Source: Bacillus taeanensis (lineage in GTDB: Bacteria > Bacillota > Bacilli > Bacillales > UBA6769). From it: 64,000 nucleotides of DNA. This document shows, piece after piece, positions 1-6,608 of this stretch. Both the position numbers and the translations under genes were made by a program. The stretch spans positions 1 to 64,000 of the forward strand of contig NZ_QOCW01000017.1 in the NCBI RefSeq assembly GCF_003318295.1. Reading direction: 5' to 3'. The notes under the pieces are model-generated. The model was not told the DNA's origin. It did no database searches and saw nothing but the letters and a program-made list of their open reading frames with translations. Position 1 is the first letter of the stretch. Every line of letters begins with the position of its first letter.

Positions 1-375
1 TATGAATACTCCCGCCACTTAATTTTCTAGCGAAAATTTGAAGTGGGGGTTTCTAACGTATCGAACATTTCTGAACGCTTAACGTTAGTGGAGTTGACAC
101 ATTGGCGGTCTAAATACGCCCAACTCCTCTATCCCATCGGTCTTGCCTTTGGGACTTCTTTTAATAAGCCTACTGCAACATTTTCACACGTTGTGCTAGT
201 CATGTATCACGCATCTTCGGTTTCTCTAGGCTTGAACATTTTACGCAGCAGAGCGTCTTTTCCTGCTACAACCTTATATGTTCAGTTTTCAATGAGCATG
301 TACAAGGATGTACAAGGATGTACAACTATTATTATATCATTTATTACGTACTTGTGTTCGTAATAAATGATGGAA
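1..375 (-). mobile_element. Possible non-autonomous IS200/IS605-type relic
   Basis: A long imperfect hairpin lies at 11-49 (arms CCCGCCACTTAATTTTC and GAAAATTTGAAGTGGGGG around TAG). A perfect 13-bp hairpin (ATCATTTATTACG / CGTAATAAATGAT) lies at 336-371. Subterminal hairpins at both ends without terminal inverted repeats are the hallmark of IS200/IS605 elements. Read on the minus strand, the 11-49 hairpin resembles their right end, where a tnpB gene would stop (local frame ...ETPTSNFR-stop). No transposase or TnpB frame is intact between the hairpins. The motif TGTACAAGGA is tandemly repeated at 300-326, just inside the second hairpin. The family assignment rests on structure only and the true ends are uncertain. 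Confidence 0.35.
8..300 (-). ncRNA. Candidate structured RNA in the IS605-like right end
   Basis: On the minus strand this stretch has nested stems and no usable reading frame. GGAGTTG (90-96) pairs with CAACTCC (121-127), and inside it GGCG (104-107) pairs with CGCC (117-120). CTAACGT (53-59) pairs with ACGTTAG (82-88). The right-end hairpin 11-49 follows. RNAs that guide TnpB or IscB nucleases (omega RNA, HEARO) end at this side of IS605-type elements, so this could be an orphan relative. That function is inference; only the pairings are seen. Confidence 0.3.
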
Positions 376-518
376 ATTCACCCCCTCCCTACTTATTGGG
401 CGATCGTCCTTCACATTCCTTGAGGAAGGGGTACTCTTTCCAAAAATGATAGATTGTTGTAGAGGTTGACTTACTAGAGTCAGTCTCTTTCTTTTTTGTT
501 TGCATTTCTTTTGTTCTA

Positions 519-561
519 CGTGACGTTTATCACAACAGCTGTTCCTTCAATTTTTTATAAT
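519..561 (+). promoter_or_regulatory. Fnr-dependent promoter of the ywiC-like gene
   Basis: CGTGA-N6-TCACA at 519-534 matches the Bacillus Fnr box TGTGA-N6-TCACA with one change. A -10 element TATAAT lies at 556-561. The box centre is 29.5 bases before the -10, which puts it near -41.5 from the start site, the classical activating position. The same spacing recurs at the narK promoter. Confidence 0.75.
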
Positions 562-604
562 ACAAATAGCAGCAAGTTAATTATTAAAAATGAAGGTGAA
601 ACAG

Positions 605-1327
605 ATGAAGAAGCTTCTTCTCCCGAAACAGCACGGGGCGTGGGTAATGGTAAGTTTGCCTTACTTAATTGGCGTAATTGTCGGTGGGCCAAAGTGGATA
701 CACCTGCCGCTTTTTATCGGGTGGTTGTTTATTTATATTGCGTCACATCCACTTATTTTAGCGTTGAAGCAAAAGGAAAAGCGTGCTGACTATTTAAGAT
801 GGGTGATTCAATACTTAGGAACAGCGGGATTGTTTTTAGTTTATCCACTCCTTAATAATCCACGGCTTTTGTTGTTTGGTTTCATTTTACTGCCGCTGTT
901 TGGTATGAACATATTTTTTGCGAAGAAGAGAAAGGAACGAGCTTTTCTTAACGATATGAGTGCGATTATCGGGTTATGTTTAGGAGGAGCGGCGAGTTAT
1001 GTTGTCGGCAGCGGAGAATGGAATGAAACAATGCTTGTCATTTGGGGTGCCTGTATTTTGTTTTTTACGGGAAGTGTCTTTTTTGTAAAAACGATGATTC
1101 GCGAAAAGAAAAACCCGCGATTTAAATGGCTTTCCTGGGGGTATCATGGGGCACTGCCTGTTATTGTTTTTATAAGTGGGTTCTCACTATTAGCTTTGAC
1201 GTATGTTCCGAGCGTAATTCGTGCAATCGTATGTTACGGAAAACCGATGGCGCCAAAACATATTGCTATCGTTGAATTTACAAATTCAGCTCTTTTTTTA
1301 ATCGGTATGCTGATTTGGCTTTATTAA
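605..1327 (+). CDS. ywiC: YwiC-like integral membrane protein
   Basis: A protein of 240 residues that opens with KKLLLPKQHGAW, the signature start of the YwiC family, followed by several hydrophobic segments that predict a polytopic membrane protein. In Bacillus subtilis ywiC sits in the fnr/narK/narGHJI region and is induced without oxygen; its biochemical role is unknown. I chose the ATG at 605 because AAGGTG lies about 7 bases before it, whereas the in-frame ATG at 590 has no ribosome binding site. It is preceded by an Fnr promoter and followed after 31 bases by the hemerythrin-like gene, so the two are probably one anaerobic transcript. Confidence 0.8.
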   Translation: MKKLLLPKQHGAWVMVSLPYLIGVIVGGPKWIHLPLFIGWLFIYIASHPLILALKQKEKRADYLRWVIQYLGTAGLFLVYPLLNNPRLLLFGFILLPLFGMNIFFAKKRKERAFLNDMSAIIGLCLGGAASYVVGSGEWNETMLVIWGACILFFTGSVFFVKTMIREKKNPRFKWLSWGYHGALPVIVFISGFSLLALTYVPSVIRAIVCYGKPMAPKHIAIVEFTNSALFLIGMLIWLY

Positions 1328-1358
1328 TTTTTATCATTTGGAAAGGTGGTGAACGATT

Positions 1359-1889
1359 GTGAAAAAAGGTGAATCACTTTGTTATGATTGCCTGCAAAAC
1401 ATGTCATTATCTTATGCGTTAAGACCGTATTTAGAGTATCATCAAGGAGTAAGAGTACATCTTTGTGAACTCGCGCGTTGTTTAGCACAGATTGAAAGCG
1501 GGCGTGCGGACAATTTCTCTTCCTATATCACAAAGCTTGAGCGTTTTGCAAGAGTACTAAAGCAGGCCGTTCATGCGGAAGAGGCCATCTTATTTTCATT
1601 TATTACGGAAGAAATCGATTTTCATGAACCAGTAGATTTTTTGCAAAATGAGCATAGGCTTATGAAGCAGATGGTTGATGATCTTATATTTGAAGGGACA
1701 ATTCTTTCTTTATCAAAAAAAAGAGAGGTCACCTTTCAAAAAGCATTTATTGGGCGAAGTTGGCAGATGGTTGACTGGCTTCGGCAGCATTTATATCAAG
1801 AAGAGCATGGATTATTTTCAATTGTTGATTATCGGTTAAACGATTTACAAAAACATAAGTTGTATGAGCGTACGAAATGCTTAAATTAA
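1359..1889 (+). CDS. Hemerythrin-like (HHE) protein
   Basis: A soluble, helical protein of 176 residues starting at GTG, with GGAAAGGTGG 10 bases upstream. His residues spaced as in HHE domains can be seen: H34 (VHLCE), H72 (VHAEEA), H98 (NEHRLM) and a C-terminal HLYQEEH pair. Such domains form four-helix bundles that bind a di-iron centre and handle oxygen, nitric oxide or iron-sulfur repair. A CxxC pair near residue 8 (CYDC) adds a possible metal or redox site. Location behind ywiC and an Fnr promoter fits a role during nitrate respiration, for example nitric oxide defence; that is inference. Confidence 0.75.
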   Translation: MKKGESLCYDCLQNMSLSYALRPYLEYHQGVRVHLCELARCLAQIESGRADNFSSYITKLERFARVLKQAVHAEEAILFSFITEEIDFHEPVDFLQNEHRLMKQMVDDLIFEGTILSLSKKREVTFQKAFIGRSWQMVDWLRQHLYQEEHGLFSIVDYRLNDLQKHKLYERTKCLN

Positions 1890-1960
1890 AGAGAATATAG
1901 TTAAGTTGAGCAGCCTTTGTAATCATTGGCTGCTTGTACATTATTTAGCAGATGATACGA

Positions 1961-2007
1961 ACAAAGGCTGTCTCATTGGGAATAGATCCTAATGAGACAG
2001 CCTTTGT
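1961..2007. terminator. Convergent terminator
   Basis: A perfect 17-bp inverted repeat (ACAAAGGCTGTCTCATT / AATGAGACAGCCTTTGT) with a 13-base loop. It lies between the hemerythrin-like gene and the minus-strand Cys-rich gene and overlaps the last codons of the latter. T-tracts are weak on both sides, so strength is uncertain. Confidence 0.6.
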
Positions 2008-2231
2008 TCAGTTATCATTTTCTTTTGATGAATTAATGTGTTAGCGCAAGACAAGCACATATAGTTCTCGTTTAGTAATTTCGTCCCGCTTACAACACCA
2101 TTTTTTGCGTAGATGCATTTTTGGCAGCAGCTGCACAGACTAACGAATTTTTTTATAGATATCTTCTTTTTTGTAATCATTCGTAACAGATCATCTTGTT
2201 TTTCAAATTCCGCGTGTTTTCGTAACCCCAT
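1989..2231 (-). CDS. Small Cys-rich protein under Fnr control
   Basis: A protein of 80 residues that I do not recognise. Its middle has a cluster CSCCQKC and, 20 residues later, CLSC, a spacing that could bind zinc or an iron-sulfur cluster. The N-terminus is charged and there is no signal peptide or membrane segment. The ATG at 2231 has AAAGGA about 12 bases upstream. It is divergent from narK. The strongest evidence for expression is a perfect Fnr box with a correctly spaced TATACT -10 element on the minus strand. The stop codon lies inside the convergent terminator. A role as a small redox or metal sensor or a nitrate-respiration accessory factor is possible; no function can be assigned from sequence alone. 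Confidence 0.6.
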   Translation of the reverse strand: MGLRKHAEFEKQDDLLRMITKKKISIKKFVSLCSCCQKCIYAKNGVVSGTKLLNENYMCLSCANTLIHQKKMITEQRLSH

Positions 2232-2288
2232 CTCAAAAACGTCCTTTTACTTATTTTCTTTTCATAAAAATAAATTTCCTTATCAAGC

Positions 2289-2331
2289 AGTATAGCAAGC
2301 CTTTCATTTTAAAGATGTGATATGACTCACA
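2289..2331 (-). promoter_or_regulatory. Fnr-dependent promoter of the Cys-rich gene
   Basis: TGTGA-TATGAC-TCACA at 2316-2331 is a perfect Fnr box. On the minus strand a -10 element TATACT lies at 2294-2289, 29.5 bases from the box centre, exactly the geometry of the narK and ywiC promoters. The predicted start near 2282 leaves a leader of about 50 bases. Confidence 0.75.
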
Positions 2332-2406
2332 GGATAAGGAGGAAAGTTAAGAAAAAAGCGGAGAAAATCTGCCATTTATTGAACAAATCGTGAACAGTGT
2401 TATGTG

Positions 2407-2449
2407 TGTGAAAAATATCACATCAACAGCTCCATTGATTTTTTATGAT
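2407..2449 (+). promoter_or_regulatory. Fnr-dependent promoter of narK
   Basis: TGTGA-AAAATA-TCACA at 2407-2422 is a perfect Fnr box. A -10 element TATGAT follows at 2444-2449, giving a box centre near -41.5. Confidence 0.85.
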
Positions 2450-2502
2450 GTAGGTAACAACAAATTAAAAATGAGTTTTAACTGAATGGAGGTTGTTCAC
2501 AT

Positions 2503-3801
2503 ATGGCACAAGTAGTAGGAAAGTGGAATCCTGAAGATACACGGTTTTGGGAACAAACAGGGAAAAAGGTTGCCAATCGAAATCTTTGGATTTCCGTATC
2601 AGCGTTGTTTTTATCATTTGCAGTGTGGCAAATTTGGTCTGTTGTTGCTGTTAATTTAAATGATGTAGGCTTTCGTTTTTCAGAAGGTGAGCTGTTTACG
2701 CTTGCAGCTTTACCTGGATTAATTGGTGCGACTTTTCGAATCTTTTTTACGTTTATGCCGGGTATTGTTGGCGGACGGAACTGGACTGTGATTAGTACAG
2801 GGGCATTATTAATTCCGGCAATCGGAATCGGAATTGCGGTTCAAAACACGGAAACCCCTTTTATGACGATGGCCATCCTTGCGGCGCTTTGCGGGATCGG
2901 CGGAGGGAATTTCTCCTCATCTATGGCCAATATCAGCCCATTTTTTCCGAAAAAATCAAAAGGAACAGCAAATGGATTAAATGCCGGTCTTGGAAACCTT
3001 GGTGTTAGTGCGGTGCAGTTTATTACACCGCTTGTGATTGGTTTAGGTTCAATTGGGATGTTAACAGGAGGGGGCCAGTTTTTATCAGATGGTACAAAAG
3101 TGTTTATTCAAAATGCAGCTTTTGTATGGGTGATTCCAATTGCTGTTGTTACTCTTTTAGCGCTGTTTGGGATGGATAACCTTCCAGGCACAAAACAAAC
3201 GTTTAAACAGCAAGCGGTTATTTTTAAAAACAAGCATACATGGATTATGACATGGCTTTACACAATGTGCTTTGGTTCTTTCATTGGTTACGCAGCAGCA
3301 TTTCCATTATTAATTCGTTCTGAATTTCCAGAGTTAAATGCGATTGGTCTTGCGTTTTTAGGACCACTTGTTGGGGCAGCAGTAAGGCCGGTTGGTGGTT
3401 GGATTTCTGATAAAGTCGGAAGTGGTGCGCTCGTTACATTTTGGGATATCGTTGTCATGATTGGTGCGACATTTGGGGTTGTTTATTTCTTGAATGCTCA
3501 TAACTTTACAGGTTTTCTAACGATGTTTATTGTGTTATTTTTCACAACTGGGATTGCGAATGGTTCAACATTCCGCATGATTCCATTTATTTTCCCAGAA
3601 AAACAGGCGCCGCCAGTTCTTGGGTTTACGGCAGCGATTGCTGCATACGGCGCATTCTTAATTCCGAAAGTATTTGGCTGGTCGATTAGTACAACAGGTG
3701 CGGCAAACTTAGCGCTCTATTTATTTATCGGCTATTATGTGATTAGTTTAATTGTTTGTTGGGTGTTTTATGCTAGAAAAAATGCGGCTGTAAAGTGTTA
3801 A
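2503..3801 (+). CDS. narK: Nitrate/nitrite MFS transporter, NarK type
   Basis: A 432-residue transporter of the major facilitator superfamily with about twelve hydrophobic segments. NarK proteins exchange nitrate for nitrite, or import nitrate with protons, across the cytoplasmic membrane. Glycine-rich nitrate-signature stretches are visible (GIGGGNFSSSMANISPFFP near residues 132-150, then NAGLGNLGVS), as is an Arg in TFRIFFT that belongs to the substrate-binding core. The start ATG has GGAGGT 11 bases upstream. A strong Fnr promoter precedes it, and a second, shorter NarK-like gene follows after its own Fnr box, so the cell carries two separately promoted nitrate transporters. Confidence 0.9.
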   Translation: MAQVVGKWNPEDTRFWEQTGKKVANRNLWISVSALFLSFAVWQIWSVVAVNLNDVGFRFSEGELFTLAALPGLIGATFRIFFTFMPGIVGGRNWTVISTGALLIPAIGIGIAVQNTETPFMTMAILAALCGIGGGNFSSSMANISPFFPKKSKGTANGLNAGLGNLGVSAVQFITPLVIGLGSIGMLTGGGQFLSDGTKVFIQNAAFVWVIPIAVVTLLALFGMDNLPGTKQTFKQQAVIFKNKHTWIMTWLYTMCFGSFIGYAAAFPLLIRSEFPELNAIGLAFLGPLVGAAVRPVGGWISDKVGSGALVTFWDIVVMIGATFGVVYFLNAHNFTGFLTMFIVLFFTTGIANGSTFRMIPFIFPEKQAPPVLGFTAAIAAYGAFLIPKVFGWSISTTGAANLALYLFIGYYVISLIVCWVFYARKNAAVKC

Positions 3802-3825
3802 CGGTTTAAAATTAGTTGGCTTTAA

Positions 3826-3869
3826 AGTGAATTATGTCACAGATCCCCAGCTTGTCCTTCCGTTATGAT
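3826..3869 (+). promoter_or_regulatory. Fnr-dependent promoter of the second nitrate transporter
   Basis: AGTGA-ATTATG-TCACA at 3826-3841 differs from the Fnr consensus at one base. TATGAT at 3864-3869 starts 30.5 bases from its centre. An imperfect hairpin (TCCTTCCGTTA / TAACGGAAGGA, 3855-3888) overlaps the expected transcription start. Confidence 0.6.
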
Positions 3870-3925
3870 GCAGATAGTAACGGAAGGAGAAATACTCCAA
3901 ATGAATAAAAAGAGGGGGACTGAAA

Positions 3926-5104
3926 ATGAGGGGACAAACATCTGCATTGGTATTTTCCACATTGGCAATGATCGCTGCGTTTGCGGCATGGGCGATTATA
4001 TCGCCAATGGCTTCAACACTGCAGGAGATGTACGGCTTAACCACTATTGAAAAAAGTTTTCTTGTTGCCGCACCTGTGCTGTTAGGGTCTATTATGCGGA
4101 TACCGATGGGGATTTTAACTGATCGACTTGGCGGAAGAAAAGTGTATACGATGACGATGTTATTTTTAGTACTTCCAATGGTTGGTGCTGGATTTGCCAA
4201 TTCCTATCAGATGCTTCTAGTTTGGGCACTTTTTATCGGAATGGCTGGGACAACGTTTGCGATCGCGATTACGTACGTATCAAGATGGTACCCTTCTGAT
4301 AAACAAGGACTTGTATTAGGAATTACGGGGATGGGGAATATCGGGACGGCTATTGCTGGATTTGCGATTCCAACGATTGTGGCGATGTACAACATTTCAT
4401 GGGCATTTTGGAGTGTAGCGGCAACTGTAGGAATAATGGCGGTTATTTTTTGGTTTAGCACAAAGGAGCTGCCAAAGCCAAAAGAAGGTAAAACATTTAA
4501 AGGAGCACTGTCTGTTTTAAAATTTAACGAAACATGGATTCTTTCGTTGTTTTACTTTTTAACATTTGGCGGTTTTGTTGCTTTTAGCATTTATTTGCCA
4601 ACATTAATGCAGGACTTATTTGCGATTAGTGCAGTCGATGCAGGTCTTCGTGCAGCCGGGTTTGTTGTGATTGCGACACTTGTTAGACCAATTGGCGGCC
4701 ACCTTGCCGATCGGCTTCGGACAGGAAGGTTGTTAACAGTTATTTTTAGCGGAATTTTCATATGCGCCTTCGTACTTGCCTTCTTAATTAATCATTTCCC
4801 ATTATTTAGTATTGGCTGCTTAAGCATTGCCTTTTTAGTTGGGGCGGGAAATGGGGCAGTATTTAAGCTCGTACCCGAAATTTCCCCAGGAAATACTGGG
4901 GCTGTCACTGGGATTGTCGGAGCAGCTGGAGGACTCGGAGGATTTTTTCCGCCGATTGTACTTGGAGCGATTCGCGATCTAACAGGAAGTTATGCTTACG
5001 GCTTTGTACTGCTCGCTCTGTTTACACTTCTTTGTTTAATTATTAATATAAGGAAATTTGATTCGAACAAACATCAGCCAAATCAGGTGAATATAAGGTT
5101 TTAA
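3926..5104 (+). CDS. Nitrate/nitrite MFS transporter, NasA/NarK family
   Basis: A 392-residue major facilitator protein with twelve predicted membrane helices. It carries the nitrate-porter pattern: SIMRIPMGILTDRLGGRK after helix 2, GNIGTAIAGF around helix 5, and the mirrored FVVIATLVRPIGGHLADR in the second half. It is shorter than the upstream narK product and more like NasA-type nitrate importers. Start ATG has AGAGGGGG 7 bases upstream. The preceding Fnr box suggests expression without oxygen, so it may serve respiration rather than assimilation. The Arg in helices 2 and 8 are the known anion ligands of the family. Confidence 0.85.
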   Translation: MRGQTSALVFSTLAMIAAFAAWAIISPMASTLQEMYGLTTIEKSFLVAAPVLLGSIMRIPMGILTDRLGGRKVYTMTMLFLVLPMVGAGFANSYQMLLVWALFIGMAGTTFAIAITYVSRWYPSDKQGLVLGITGMGNIGTAIAGFAIPTIVAMYNISWAFWSVAATVGIMAVIFWFSTKELPKPKEGKTFKGALSVLKFNETWILSLFYFLTFGGFVAFSIYLPTLMQDLFAISAVDAGLRAAGFVVIATLVRPIGGHLADRLRTGRLLTVIFSGIFICAFVLAFLINHFPLFSIGCLSIAFLVGAGNGAVFKLVPEISPGNTGAVTGIVGAAGGLGGFFPPIVLGAIRDLTGSYAYGFVLLALFTLLCLIINIRKFDSNKHQPNQVNIRF

Positions 5105-5156
5105 GTGAGCAGGATCCTCTTAATAAAAGCTGGACAATTTAGAAAGGAAGAACGTG

Positions 5157-6572
5157 ATGAGTGAGAACGATCATGCTGTCGTAATCGGCGGCGGAATTAC
5201 AGGACTGTCAGCAGCCTTTTACTTACAAAAAGAAGCAGAGAAAAAAAATCTACCGCTTATGATTTCGCTTGTTGAAGCAGGTGAAAAGCTGGGCGGAAAA
5301 ATTCAAACAATCTCTCATAACGGCTTTTTAATTGAGAAAGGGCCGGACTCTTTTTTAAAGCGGAAAACAAGTGCAGTTGATCTTATTAAAGAAGTGGGAC
5401 TTGAAAAAGAGCTTGTTACAAATGAAACAGGGCAGGCTTATATTTTAAAGGGAAGTGAGCTTTATCCGATTCCAGAGGGTGCAATGATGGGAATTCCAAC
5501 GAAGATGAAGCCGTTTGTACACTCGCGTTTGTTATCGGTAAAAGGGAAAGCGCGCGCTGCATGTGATTTAGTGATTCCTCGCGCTGAGGTGAATGGCGAT
5601 CAATCTGTTGGCAGCTTTTTTCGCCGACGGCTCGGAAATGAGCTTGTGGATTCGTTTATTGAGCCGCTTTTATCCGGCATTTATGCGAGTGATATTGATG
5701 AGCTTAGTTTAACAGCGACATTTCCACATTTTCAGCAGCTTGAAAAAAAGCACCGCAGTTTAATTTTAGCGATGCAGCATAGCCGTCCTTCTAAACAAGC
5801 AGGAAAAGACAAAGGTCAATTTTTTACATTGAAAAGGGGGCTGTTTTCACTTGTTGAGGCGTTAGAAGAACAGCTTTTAAAAACGCAGCAAATTTTAGTT
5901 AATACGGCCGCTGCCTCTATACAAAAAGAAGGAAAACAATATAATGTTCATTTAGAAAACGGGAAGAAACTAAGAGCAGATGCGGTTGTGATGGCATCTC
6001 CGCATCATGTGTCTGGAAACCTTCTTAACCAATATGATTTTATGAGAAATATTAAGAAAATGAAAGCAGCAACAGTAGCGAATGTTGCGCTCGGATTTTC
6101 AGAATCAGACGTCACACTTGATCAAGACGGTACAGGATTTATCGTTGCAAGTAAGGGTGAATATAATATCACGGCTTGTACGTGGACACATAAAAAATGG
6201 CCGCATACCACGCCAGAAGGAAAGGTACTGATGCGCTGCTTTGTCGGTCGTCCCGGTGAGGAAGAAATCGTGCAGCAGTCAGACAAAAAAATTGTCGAAG
6301 CAGTTTTAAAAGATTTAAAGAAAGTGATACCAATTCGAAAAAGTCCTGCTTTTTATTATGTGACTCGCTGGAATGAGGCGATGCCGCAGTACAGTGTTGG
6401 TCATCAAAACATGGTCGCAGATGTAAAAGAAAAGCTAAAAGAAGAAATGCCTGGCGTTGTTTTAGCTGGTTCTTCTTATAATGGTATTGGTATTGGGGAT
6501 TGTTCTGCACAGGGTAAGCAGGCCGCAGAATATGTTTTGGAACACTTAAAGCAAAAGAAGCTGTTTCATTAA
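5157..6572 (+). CDS. hemY: Protoporphyrinogen/coproporphyrinogen oxidase HemY (CgoX)
   Basis: A 471-residue flavoprotein. The FAD-binding Rossmann motif VVIGGGITGLSAAFYL is near the N-terminus and GIGIGDCSAQGKQAAEYV, the second FAD contact, near the C-terminus. The length equals the family norm. In Gram-positive bacteria this enzyme oxidises coproporphyrinogen III to coproporphyrin III in haem synthesis, using oxygen. I chose the ATG at 5157 (AAAGGA 8 bases upstream); the adjacent GTG at 5154 is too close. It follows the nitrate transporter by about 50 bases and ends in a strong terminator, so it may be cotranscribed with it. Being away from hemE and hemH is unusual and suggests a second copy or a relocated gene. 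Confidence 0.85.
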   Translation: MSENDHAVVIGGGITGLSAAFYLQKEAEKKNLPLMISLVEAGEKLGGKIQTISHNGFLIEKGPDSFLKRKTSAVDLIKEVGLEKELVTNETGQAYILKGSELYPIPEGAMMGIPTKMKPFVHSRLLSVKGKARAACDLVIPRAEVNGDQSVGSFFRRRLGNELVDSFIEPLLSGIYASDIDELSLTATFPHFQQLEKKHRSLILAMQHSRPSKQAGKDKGQFFTLKRGLFSLVEALEEQLLKTQQILVNTAAASIQKEGKQYNVHLENGKKLRADAVVMASPHHVSGNLLNQYDFMRNIKKMKAATVANVALGFSESDVTLDQDGTGFIVASKGEYNITACTWTHKKWPHTTPEGKVLMRCFVGRPGEEEIVQQSDKKIVEAVLKDLKKVIPIRKSPAFYYVTRWNEAMPQYSVGHQNMVADVKEKLKEEMPGVVLAGSSYNGIGIGDCSAQGKQAAEYVLEHLKQKKLFH

Positions 6573-6604
6573 TGGGGTCTCCCTTAATGAAACAGCTTCT
6601 TTTT
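6556..6604. terminator. Bidirectional terminator between hemY and pbpG
   Basis: A perfect 17-bp stem (AGAAGCTGTTTCATTAA / TTAATGAAACAGCTTCT) with an 11-base loop, followed by TTTTCTAATT on the plus strand. It overlaps the hemY stop codon and lies just before the end of the minus-strand gene. Confidence 0.85.
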
Positions 6605-6608
6605 CTAA

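Noticed and set aside
43..363. Open frame of 106 codons on the plus strand
   Set aside because: It crosses the hairpins of the IS605-like relic, has no ribosome binding site and composition unlike a protein.
3832..4461. Minus-strand frames within the second nitrate transporter
   Set aside because: They mirror the codon pattern of the transporter gene and have no start signals.
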